A stretch of 10,654 bases of DNA from CAYVKM01 sp964452045 (GTDB lineage: Bacteria > Calditrichota > Calditrichia > RBG-13-44-9): contig CAYVKM010000109.1 in the NCBI GenBank assembly GCA_964452045.1, positions 1 to 10,654 of the forward strand. The letters are read 5' to 3'. How positions within the stretch are numbered: the stretch's first letter is position 1; the number at the start of each line of letters is the position of its first letter. Positions 1 to 6,868 of the stretch are shown piece by piece. The position numbers and the translations under genes are program-made. The notes beneath the pieces are model-generated. The model searched no databases. It was not told where the DNA came from and saw only the letters and a program-made list of their open reading frames with translations.

Positions 1-173
1 CCTCTTGTTTTATTTTTGGACGGATTGGTACGTCTTTTTGCACCATCTGGTACGAAATCTCCTACCCGCAATTTTTATAAGCGGCATTTTCCTAAAATAA
101 CTTCATTTTCAGTTTTGGCATGATATCTGTCTTTAAGTTTCCTGAAAATGGAATTAAGAAAGGAGAATTGAAA
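1..173. other. No supported gene; upstream region of the WXXGXW-repeat gene
   Basis: No coding region can be supported here. All three plus frames are open from the left edge for at least 25 codons (stops at about 78, 98 and 121), so none stands out as the tail of an upstream gene. A TGGTACG heptamer occurs twice, at 26-32 and 48-54, 22 bases apart (about two helical turns). It could be a protein-binding repeat, but two heptamers are weak evidence. No convincing -35/-10 pair was picked out. Confidence 0.4.
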
Positions 174-485
174 ATGAACAAATTCGTGCGTTATTGGATG
201 ATAGTTGCTCTATTTATGCTTGTTTCAGGATTCAGTACTCAATGTGCTTCTCGAACCGTTTATGTAAGAACGGCTCCGCCCGCATTGCGGGTAGAAGCAA
301 AACCGGCTGCACCCTATCCCAAAGCAATCTGGATTCCGGGTCACTGGGTCTGGCGTGGTAATGCTTATGTCTGGATTGCCGGAAACTGGGTAAAGCCGAG
401 AGCCGGCCATATTTATTTGCCGGGTCATTGGGTAAAGAAGCGACGCGGTTGGGTGTGGATTGAGGGGCATTGGAAAAGAAGATAA
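174..485 (+). CDS. Exported WXXGXW-repeat (YXWXXGHW-type) envelope protein
   Basis: A small exported protein of 103 residues. The start at 174 is chosen because AGGAG lies at 161-165, eight bases upstream, and the translation opens with a classic signal peptide (MNKFVRYW, then hydrophobic residues about 9-20). An upstream in-frame ATG at 120 would bury that signal. Cys24 sits at the end of the hydrophobic stretch, but the preceding residues (S-T-Q-C) are a poor lipobox, so lipidation is uncertain. The mature part is built from four motifs: WIPGHW (53-58), WIAGNW (67-72), YLPGHW (81-86) and WIEGHW (95-100), spaced exactly 14 residues apart. The protein ends in basic residues (KRR). Proteins of this WXXGXW repeat family are common in Gram-negative envelopes and their function is largely unknown. 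It converges on the large TPR gene with a 65-base gap. Identification as a repeat family member is secure; function is unknown. Confidence 0.85.
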   Translation: MNKFVRYWMIVALFMLVSGFSTQCASRTVYVRTAPPALRVEAKPAAPYPKAIWIPGHWVWRGNAYVWIAGNWVKPRAGHIYLPGHWVKKRRGWVWIEGHWKRR

Positions 486-550
486 AACCCAATATAGAAT
501 TTTTGACACCTTCATGATGTGAGTGAATATTCTTGCCCATATCATTTCCG

Positions 551-3500
551 TTATAACTGGATTTTCTTCTCGGCTTCCTTTTTTAATTTTTCATCATCGG
601 ATAATTGATCAACCAGCTTCCATTGTTCCAGGGCATTTTTTTGGTATTGTACTTTATTTTTTTCTACATAAACTTCTGCGAATGTCTCATAGGCTCTGGC
701 CAGGCGGGCGTGTCGGGTCGGGTCATTCAGGTAAGCGGAGAGGGTTCTCTCCATCAGAAGAATTGCCCTTCGATATCTCCCCCTTAAATAGCAGATCCAA
801 CCCAGTGTATTCCTGATCATTTTCAAATCGGTCTCGGGTTTCCTTTTTTTGCAGATTTTCCTGGCTTCCCACAGATAATCTGTCGCCTGTTGCAAATCGG
901 TTCCGGAAATTGCCAGTACATCTGCCAATTCATTCAGGATGAGGTGACGTATGCTGTCTTTGTTTTTTTGATCCAGAACCAAGGTAACTTTTAATTCCTG
1001 GATCGCTTCCTCAAAATATCCCATTGATTTTAAATGTTTACCCAGTTCAATTGAAAAGTTAACATCTCTCGGAAACAGTTGTATGGCCTTTCGGAGTATC
1101 CCAAGTGCCTCTTTTTTTCTTCCCATTTTTATCAGACTTTTGACCATAAAATCGTAGGCATTGGAATAGTATTCATCCAATTTTGTGGTTATCTCAAATT
1201 TTGAAAAGGCTGTTTCATAATATTCCTGGTAATAATAGCATAAACCAAGATTGTACTGAGCGCCTGGAAGATTAAAGTTTAGCTCCACACTTTTTTCATA
1301 CTGCGGGATGGCCTCTTCATATTTTTTTTGATAATAAAAAGAATTACCCTTAATGTGGAAGGCATCGGCACTGTCATTATTGAGTTGAATAGCCTTGTCG
1401 CATTCATCTTTTACAGATTTAAGCGTATCATATTTAATCTGGCGCCACATTTCCATAAATAATTCCGCCCGGGAGACATGGATTTCAGCAGCCATTTTCC
1501 AGAGTGAGGCATTTTTATAAGATTGCAGTGAATTTTGATATTCTTTTAGCGATTTATAATAAAATACCTCAATTTGTTTATTTTTACTGCCTTGTTTGAG
1601 GAACTCAAATAGTAATGCCTCACTCACCTGTGCATATTCATTATGACATTGGGCAAGATCATAAGATTGTGATCCATGGTAGAGTTGCCAACTTTTTTCA
1701 TAAGCCGCTAAGGCATCGTTTACTCTTCCTACGTCTTTTAATACCAGGGCATAATTATGATAAAGTTCCGGAATGAGGGGGAAATTATTATCCGAGTTAC
1801 TTTCCAAAAATGCCCCATCAAAATGGATGATGGCTTCTTTGCCAAATCTAAAAAAATAGTAAATAACAGAACCCAGAATAGCTTTATATATTTGATTTTC
1901 TTGCCTATCCATTTCAACTGGCTGCAAAGCGGTGGTGATATGTTGAACACTTGCCAGATTATCCAAATTTGATAAAATATCCGAAATATTCTGACAAATT
2001 TTAATTTGTTTTGCTGGTTTTCCCAGTGCTGATAGAGTTTTGGCAAATTCCTGGTAACCCAAATTGTACTCCGGCCATAACCGGAGAAGTCGTTTTTGAA
2101 TGTAATAAGCCTCCTCATAATTTCTCGATCCATATAATGCCCGGCCGTAGGCATCCAGCATATCCCGGTTCTCGGGTTCTATTTTCAATCCCTCTTTCAA
2201 ATAGTGAATCGCCTTTTGATATTCGGATACTGATTCCTGCTCATCCGGGCGGGAGAGAGCTGTAACTGCTTTTTGAACATGAATCCAGCCCAGGGTTTGT
2301 AAGAGATTTGCCGGTAAAACTTTTTCCTTATAGAGTTTTATCGACTCTTCTCCCTGTTTCTGCCCTTCCTCAAATTTATTCAGATAATAATACACCACGC
2401 TTAAATTGTAGTGATATACCGGATTTGGCTTAAGACTCTGTTGAATGGCTTCCAGAAAATATTTTTCGGCTTCCGGATAATCCTTTTTATTCAGTTGAAC
2501 CAGTCCTTTCAGATTGTAAATATCCGGTAAATTCGGGTTCAATTTTTCTGCAGCAGCAAGTTCCTTGAGGGTATTTTCCGCATCCTTATAAATATCCCAG
2601 TAAAGTTTGGCCAAATTATAGTGAGCTTCGGTGCCGATGAGCTCGGGACTCAACCGGATTGCTTTCTGATAGCGAAAGATCGCATCCTCATACTTCCGTT
2701 GCATATCCAGAGCGACACCCAGATTATAGTGGGTTTTGGCAAAGTCCGGATCAAAGCGTACACTTTCCCGCCAGATGGATATGGCATTTTTCAGGAGATC
2801 CAGGCGAGTTCGGTTTTTTTCAAATTCATTGAACAGCGTATTTCCCGATAGAAAAAACTTATAGGCCTGCCAGTTGTCAGTCCCGATATCTTTACTTAAG
2901 TTTAGAATAATCTGATAAGACAATTCTTCCACCGCCAGGGGAACACCCTCCTGTAACGTTTCTTCTTTAATGATTTCCGATGGCCAGGTGGCTTCAAAAT
3001 ATTGAACACTTAAATTTTCCTTTTCAAAAATGGAGGGATGGTTTTCCAAACTAAGTACCAGTTTGTTGAATCTACCATATTTTTGGAGTGCTCCGGTAAG
3101 GTAAACTCCGCCAAAGACTTTCAGCAGAATGGAAGTGATGGTTCCCAGTGGAATTTTTATCGGTCCAATTGACACATCTCCCAATTGTTGAAGTTGAAGC
3201 GAAACCTCTCCACCAACCACATTCAAGGTTTGTGATTTTCCCTCTCCCGTGGTTTCCGGGGTAGATAACCAGTATTGTTTTAATTCTCCGGATTTACTCA
3301 TTTCGACAATGTTCTGCAATCGAGTCATTAAAATATCATCTATCCCCGATGCGATACCCTTGTATTCCTTATCATCTCCGGTTTCATTGATTATCGGTAA
3401 CACTTTTAGGGATTTCTTTTTCAATAGGTATAGTCTGACAAAAATGAATCTGAAAATAAACGTGAAAAGAAATAACAACAGTAATATTTCCAGAATATTC

Positions 3501-4054
3501 CATAAAATAACCGGAATATTATCCTTTATCCATTTGAGAACATCAACTAACTTGCCTAAAAAGCTCTTCTGTACTGCTATTTGAAAAGGAATCGTATTCA
3601 TAATAGGTTTTAACCAGTCAGCCCGTAAAAGAACGAAGGCCTTGTAATCACCTGGGGCAAGGTGATTGACGGCTAAAGAATCCAGATAAATGGTCAGAAT
3701 CAATCCTTCCGCTACTGGTAATAACTCTTCCGATTCCGGCCTTACTGTGTAACCAATTTTTAATAACTTGTTATCCGGTCCCTGAATTCCAACCATCTTT
3801 AATTGTATATTCCGAAGCGTATCTCTCTCTGAACTCAGCCATAGCTGCAGATTGGTATTCTCTTTATTCAGCATTTGAGTGCCGGAATTTGAGATCCGGA
3901 CATTTAGTGTATCTGAACTGATATCGGTTTGAGTACCGGGAGAGTGGTCTTCCGGTGGAAATGCCCACAACGGTAGAACCGTGAAATAAAATATGACCAG
4001 GAAACTTATCCTGCTCATGACAAATCGCAATCTATTTAAAAAGGAACTGGACAT
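551..4054 (-). CDS. Large membrane-anchored TPR protein with extracytoplasmic domain and TolB-N/FlgO-like region
   Basis: A 1167-residue protein. The ATG at 4054 is preceded on the minus strand by AGAGAGGAA (complement of 4061-4069) at good spacing. Domains in order: an N-terminal signal peptide or anchor (about residues 13-32, ending ...LPLWAFP); a predicted beta-rich extracytoplasmic domain (about 40-165, with PGDYKAFVLL near 134); a strong transmembrane helix (about 178-210) followed by a KKKSLK basic patch, which puts the rest in the cytoplasm; a domain of about 215-395; then TPR repeats from about 396 to the C-terminus. The middle domain contains VLPIINETGDD and GIASGIDDILMTRLQNI near 218-249 and VYLTGALQKYGRF near 317-329. 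This pattern resembles the TolB-N/FlgO-like region seen before TPRs in adenylate-cyclase-type proteins. Typical TPR signatures include THYNLGVALDMQRKYEDAI (441-459), with similar helices near 915-970. It is probably a scaffold or sensor. No catalytic domain was recognised. It stands alone, divergent from the amidase cassette. Confidence 0.88.
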   Translation of the reverse strand: MSSSFLNRLRFVMSRISFLVIFYFTVLPLWAFPPEDHSPGTQTDISSDTLNVRISNSGTQMLNKENTNLQLWLSSERDTLRNIQLKMVGIQGPDNKLLKIGYTVRPESEELLPVAEGLILTIYLDSLAVNHLAPGDYKAFVLLRADWLKPIMNTIPFQIAVQKSFLGKLVDVLKWIKDNIPVILWNILEILLLLFLFTFIFRFIFVRLYLLKKKSLKVLPIINETGDDKEYKGIASGIDDILMTRLQNIVEMSKSGELKQYWLSTPETTGEGKSQTLNVVGGEVSLQLQQLGDVSIGPIKIPLGTITSILLKVFGGVYLTGALQKYGRFNKLVLSLENHPSIFEKENLSVQYFEATWPSEIIKEETLQEGVPLAVEELSYQIILNLSKDIGTDNWQAYKFFLSGNTLFNEFEKNRTRLDLLKNAISIWRESVRFDPDFAKTHYNLGVALDMQRKYEDAIFRYQKAIRLSPELIGTEAHYNLAKLYWDIYKDAENTLKELAAAEKLNPNLPDIYNLKGLVQLNKKDYPEAEKYFLEAIQQSLKPNPVYHYNLSVVYYYLNKFEEGQKQGEESIKLYKEKVLPANLLQTLGWIHVQKAVTALSRPDEQESVSEYQKAIHYLKEGLKIEPENRDMLDAYGRALYGSRNYEEAYYIQKRLLRLWPEYNLGYQEFAKTLSALGKPAKQIKICQNISDILSNLDNLASVQHITTALQPVEMDRQENQIYKAILGSVIYYFFRFGKEAIIHFDGAFLESNSDNNFPLIPELYHNYALVLKDVGRVNDALAAYEKSWQLYHGSQSYDLAQCHNEYAQVSEALLFEFLKQGSKNKQIEVFYYKSLKEYQNSLQSYKNASLWKMAAEIHVSRAELFMEMWRQIKYDTLKSVKDECDKAIQLNNDSADAFHIKGNSFYYQKKYEEAIPQYEKSVELNFNLPGAQYNLGLCYYYQEYYETAFSKFEITTKLDEYYSNAYDFMVKSLIKMGRKKEALGILRKAIQLFPRDVNFSIELGKHLKSMGYFEEAIQELKVTLVLDQKNKDSIRHLILNELADVLAISGTDLQQATDYLWEARKICKKRKPETDLKMIRNTLGWICYLRGRYRRAILLMERTLSAYLNDPTRHARLARAYETFAEVYVEKNKVQYQKNALEQWKLVDQLSDDEKLKKEAEKKIQL

Positions 4055-4538
4055 CGTCTATTCCTCTCTTTTTAATAAATTAAAGCACAAATAATATTTT
4101 TTATTGCCCTCGAAGAGGACAGTTTTGCCCTGAATTGATCTAAAATATAATTTTTGTGTGCTTATATTGTCTGAGGTAGATTGAATTTCAAGTCTTATCT
4201 TTAATAGTTCTTATTTTAATAAATATGTAAAAATGAATCAAGGAAATACCAGTCAATCTTTACTTTTGTCAAATGAAGAGCACAACTCAATGAATCCTCT
4301 GACATTATTGGATGTCGACTGGTCTGTGTGCCGCTCTGGAAGTACAAATTATCTTCGTTTGCATAATTTAGAAATGACGCATTTTTTTGTTTCTCTAACG
4401 TCGTTGAATATTTAAATTCGTTTATAATCAAAGTACCTCAAAGTTTTCGAATTCATCAATAGCAGGAATTGATATCAATCTATTCTCATTTAAAACTAAA
4501 TTTGGTAAAAATATTAAATATAAAATGGAGGAGAGAAT
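4055..4538. other. 484-base AT-rich divergent intergenic region
   Basis: This spacer separates the start codons of the TPR gene (minus) and the amidase (plus), so it should carry promoters for both. A short inverted repeat, CCTC-GAA-GAGG, lies at 4108-4118, upstream of the TPR gene. Open frames of 60-71 codons exist here on both strands (4233-4415 plus; 4216-4431 minus from a TTG), but neither has a convincing ribosome binding site or recognisable protein features, so no gene is called. Several AT-rich hexamers could act as -10 boxes and I cannot choose between them. Confidence 0.5.
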
Positions 4539-5144
4539 ATGGCTGTTATATGCACCGATGCCGGACACGGTGGCTCGGATTCCGGGGCAGTGTGGGAGGA
4601 TATAACTGAAAAGAGTCTTAATTTGCGTTTTACACAAGCCGTGAACCAGGAATTGAAGAAAAGGGGACACCGGATCCTTACCACTCGGTTGGAGGATACA
4701 GATGCCCCACCCCTGGGGACCCGCTGTAAACTGATAAATACTCACCATCAAAATAAGTCACCACAGTTTGATGCGATTGTATCCATCCATTGCAATGTGG
4801 CTGCTTCTTTCGATTCGGAATCGGGAAAATATATCGCCAATGAATCTGTGAAAGGTTTTTATGCCATCTACAGCGCTGAGTCAGAGACTAGTCAGAAATT
4901 GGCCAAAGGCATAGCTGATTCCTGCCGGAAAAAAGAAATCAGCTTAAACCACAGTGGCATGATTTCAACCATCGATCTGGGCAGAACACTCGCCTGGATC
5001 CATAAAACCCTGCCACCAGCCACTCTGCTCGAATTGGGATTTATGACCAATCCGGAGGAACTTCGCTTATTGCAGGATGAAAATTATTCAGCAAAAATAG
5101 TTACCGCAATTTGTGACGGCATTGAAAATTTTGTAAAAAATTGA
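4539..5144 (+). CDS. N-acetylmuramoyl-L-alanine amidase (Amidase_3 type), cytoplasmic endolysin-like
   Basis: A 201-residue zinc amidase of the Amidase_3 (AmiC/CwlV) family, which cleaves the bond between N-acetylmuramic acid and L-alanine of the peptidoglycan stem. Visible motifs are DAGHGG with His10 as a zinc ligand, a Glu around position 20-24 (WEDITEKSLNLR) as the probable second ligand, SIHCN with His84 as the third, and LLELGFMTN with Glu165 as the catalytic glutamate. The protein is a bare catalytic domain: it has no signal peptide, no AMIN domain and no recognisable wall-binding repeat, so by itself it should stay in the cytoplasm like a phage endolysin. The start is supported by GGAGGAG at 4527-4533, five bases upstream of the ATG. 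It is the first gene of a tight four-gene set; the next start is 12 bases after its stop. Family assignment is firm. The lysis role is inferred from the lack of an export signal and from the neighbours. Confidence 0.93.
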   Translation: MAVICTDAGHGGSDSGAVWEDITEKSLNLRFTQAVNQELKKRGHRILTTRLEDTDAPPLGTRCKLINTHHQNKSPQFDAIVSIHCNVAASFDSESGKYIANESVKGFYAIYSAESETSQKLAKGIADSCRKKEISLNHSGMISTIDLGRTLAWIHKTLPPATLLELGFMTNPEELRLLQDENYSAKIVTAICDGIENFVKN

Positions 5145-5156
5145 AAGGAATAAATT

Positions 5157-5555
5157 ATGAGTGACGAAAGAGGAAAATCAAGTAGTTGGTTATTAAAAAA
5201 TTCCAAAGGATTTCCTGATTTTCTATTTACCATTCTCACTTACTCCATGCTCTTGCTGGTATTTGTGACCCTTTGTTGGGTTGTCTTTGGTGTTCTTACT
5301 TTTCTGCGGGCAGATACCACTGGCGCTGCTACTATTCTGCAGATAATGGATAGCATGAAAACTGGGCTAATTTCACTGGCCGGGGTTATCTTTGGCCTTG
5401 CCGGAAGCTATACGGTTCGAAGGTTTAAGACGGATGATCATTACATAGAAAAAAAGAAGCTGGACAGTGAACTGGAAACAAAAGAAGAGGGATTTTCTGT
5501 CAAAGAATTGGTACAAAAAGGCCTGAAGCTGGTGCATAATGAGGAGGATATATAA
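5157..5555 (+). CDS. Small two-TM membrane protein, holin-like
   Basis: A 132-residue protein that I do not recognise by sequence. It has a polar, basic N-terminus, a long hydrophobic segment at about 22-50, a polar loop (about 51-66), a second hydrophobic segment at about 67-87 (GLISLAGVIFGLAGSYTV), then RRFK and a charged, lysine- and glutamate-rich tail of about 45 residues. Basic residues flank both ends, so the positive-inside rule predicts both termini in the cytoplasm, the topology of class II phage holins. AAAGGA at 5144-5149 is the ribosome binding site. The stop TAA shares one base with the ATG of the next gene, suggesting translational coupling. Following directly after a signal-less amidase, a holin role is attractive, but small two-TM proteins are common and the topology alone does not prove it. 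Confidence 0.8.
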   Translation: MSDERGKSSSWLLKNSKGFPDFLFTILTYSMLLLVFVTLCWVVFGVLTFLRADTTGAATILQIMDSMKTGLISLAGVIFGLAGSYTVRRFKTDDHYIEKKKLDSELETKEEGFSVKELVQKGLKLVHNEEDI

Positions 5556-6139
5556 TGATGGATTTTTTTGGTAACTTTGGAAAATATCTTGAGATCATCA
5601 TTCTGGCAATTCCCTTCATTGTGGCTATCATATTGATTATTAAATATGTACTGCCCAAACGACCGGCCCTGGGTATTGGTCTGGCCGGCGGTGTGGGCCT
5701 GGTCGGCTATTTCTTGGTAAGAAATAAGTTGAAAAGGGCGTTTCAGGTGGAAGATCAGATTGCTGATCACATCAAAGATATGGCGGAGTTTAAAAACGTT
5801 CAGAAAAACCGTTATAAAGCTGTTCTGGCCAATAAGGAAATTATTGATGAGTTGGAAAAACAGCGGACGAAACTGGCAAAAAACTCGGATAAATATGAGA
5901 CCGAAATAAAGCTGCTGGATGCCGAACTTGCAGATCGGCGGGCGATGAATGAAAAATTGCTGGATAATTCCAAGGGATTATTAAAAACTACCGAGGAAAG
6001 AACCAGTGAACGGGATGATTTGCTGCAACGATTTATGAAGGAATCAGGTGTCTCCGGAATTGTTTCGACACCGGCTACTACACCGGTTCCGGGTGGACAG
6101 ATAGAAATCAATGGATATCGGCTTAAGGAGATATCATGA
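5555..6139 (+). CDS. Membrane-anchored coiled-coil protein of unknown function
   Basis: A 194-residue protein without a recognised family. Two hydrophobic segments lie at about 11-30 and 37-55 (the second is glycine-rich), followed by a long charged region at about 63-160 with the heptad-like pattern of a coiled coil, a Pro/Thr linker (about 168-180) and a short C-terminal tail. Basic residues sit both between the two segments (KYVLPKRP) and after the second (RNKLKRAF), so the side of the membrane carrying the coiled coil cannot be settled by eye. GAGGAGG at 5541-5547 is the ribosome binding site. A second ATG follows immediately at 5558 and has better spacing, so the true start may be three bases later. 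The stop overlaps the next start (ATGA). In a lysis-module reading it would occupy the inner-membrane spanin position. This is inference. Confidence 0.8.
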   Translation: MMDFFGNFGKYLEIIILAIPFIVAIILIIKYVLPKRPALGIGLAGGVGLVGYFLVRNKLKRAFQVEDQIADHIKDMAEFKNVQKNRYKAVLANKEIIDELEKQRTKLAKNSDKYETEIKLLDAELADRRAMNEKLLDNSKGLLKTTEERTSERDDLLQRFMKESGVSGIVSTPATTPVPGGQIEINGYRLKEIS

Positions 6140-6755
6140 AGAGATTGACCTTACTTTTATTTTTCTTCATCAGCTTAACAATTATAGATAGCTTGCATGC
6201 CCAAACCGTTACCGCNNNNNNNNNNNNNNNNNNNNNNNNNNNNNNNNNNNNNNNNNNNNNNNNNNNNNNNNNNNNNNNNNNNNNNNNNNNNNNNNNNNNN
6301 NNNNNNNNNNNNNNNTTTTCTTCATCAGCTTAACAATTATAGATAGCTTGCATGCCCAAACCGTTACCGCAGAACAATTGGCCCGCGCCCTGGCCGAATG
6401 TCAGGAGGATGTGAAATCCTGTATGCTTCTTAACGATAGTTTGCAAAACGCATTGATTCAGACAGATGAACTGTGGCAAATGCGCAAGATGTATACCGAT
6501 AGCCTGGTAATAAATCTGAAATCTGAGTTAATCGTACAGGATTCGGTCACTTGGCTGTTGAAGGCCAATGCCGATACCCTGGACCTGATGGTGAAGGATT
6601 ACAGTGAGAAGCTGGATGAGGTGAGTAATCTGTATCTGAAAGAATTACGCCGGCAGACAAAACCATGGTTTCTCCAATCAACCGGATTAAAAGGATTTTT
6701 CTATGGCGTGCTTATCGGTGGGGCAGCAGGACTGACGTATAGTGTTGTTAAATAA
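6136..6755 (+). CDS. Exported coiled-coil protein with C-terminal TM, interrupted by an assembly gap
   Basis: An unrecognised gene whose 5' end is split by 100 Ns. The start at 6136 overlaps the previous stop by four bases (ATGA), with AAGGAG at 6125-6130. The 55 bases before the Ns recur exactly after them. Deleting the Ns and one copy keeps the frame and gives 154 residues. The rebuilt protein has a signal peptide (1-22, cleavage expected after S-L-H-A), a helical, charged region with coiled-coil character (about 27-120), and a hydrophobic, glycine-rich segment near the C-terminus (about 132-152, GLKGFFYGVLIGGAAGLTYS). So it is predicted to be periplasmic with a C-terminal membrane anchor. 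Two Cys residues (37 and 44) lie in the coiled-coil region, but there is no lipobox. The layout recalls a unimolecular spanin without the lipid anchor. If the gap instead hides real sequence, the length is unknown. Confidence 0.78.
6161..6215 (+). repeat. 55-bp copy 1 flanking the assembly gap
   Basis: These 55 bases, which end directly at the first N, are identical to the 55 bases that begin directly after the last N. They fall inside the signal-peptide coding part of the interrupted gene. The exact abutment on both sides of the gap suggests one genomic sequence written twice, not a biological repeat. Confidence 0.9.
6216..6315. other. Assembly gap of 100 Ns
   Basis: Exactly 100 undetermined bases, the conventional filler for a gap of unknown size. 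Because the flanks are identical for 55 bases, the two contigs probably overlap and the real gap size is negative (an overlap of 55 bases). Confidence 0.99.
6316..6370 (+). repeat. 55-bp copy 2 flanking the assembly gap
   Basis: Identical to 6161-6215, starting at the first base after the Ns. After it the gene continues in the same codon phase (GCA-GAA-CAA) that copy 1 would require, which supports merging the two copies. Confidence 0.9.
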
Positions 6756-6824
6756 CAGGTATTTTCTAAAAAAATCAGGGAACCGGACAAATACCCAGAC
6801 TCATCTGGACATAAAAGCCATAGA

Positions 6825-6850
6825 GCAATAACGTTATTATTGCACCTTTT
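6825..6850 (+). terminator. Weak hairpin terminator after the four-gene cassette
   Basis: A 7-bp stem (GCAATAA and TTATTGC) with a five-base loop lies at 6825-6843, followed by ACCTTTT. It sits about 70 bases after the last stop of the plus-strand cassette and just before the stop of the converging msrB gene. The stem is AT-rich and the T-run short, so efficiency is doubtful. It is better placed for the plus strand than the minus strand. Confidence 0.4.
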
Positions 6851-6868
6851 AACAGAATAAATATGAAT

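Noticed and set aside
26..43. Sigma-54 promoter (GG...GC elements)
   Set aside because: The spacing between GG and GC is 11 bases where 10 is required, and the first element lacks the usual TGGCAC.
1..120. Open plus-strand frames running in from the left edge, possible tail of an upstream gene
   Set aside because: All three frames stay open for 25-40 codons, so none can be singled out and the translations show no family features.
1738..2154. Long open frames on both strands inside the TPR gene
   Set aside because: They are overlapped by a continuous 1167-codon frame with clear TPR pattern and lack ribosome binding sites or recognisable protein features.
4216..4431. Small ORFs on both strands in the divergent spacer (60 codons plus, 71 codons minus)
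   Set aside because: No convincing ribosome binding site, the minus one uses a TTG start, no recognisable features, and they overlap each other in an AT-rich promoter region.
6161..6370. Biological tandem duplication of the signal-peptide region
   Set aside because: The copies abut the Ns exactly on both sides and are exactly 55 bases long, which fits an assembly k-mer overlap much better.
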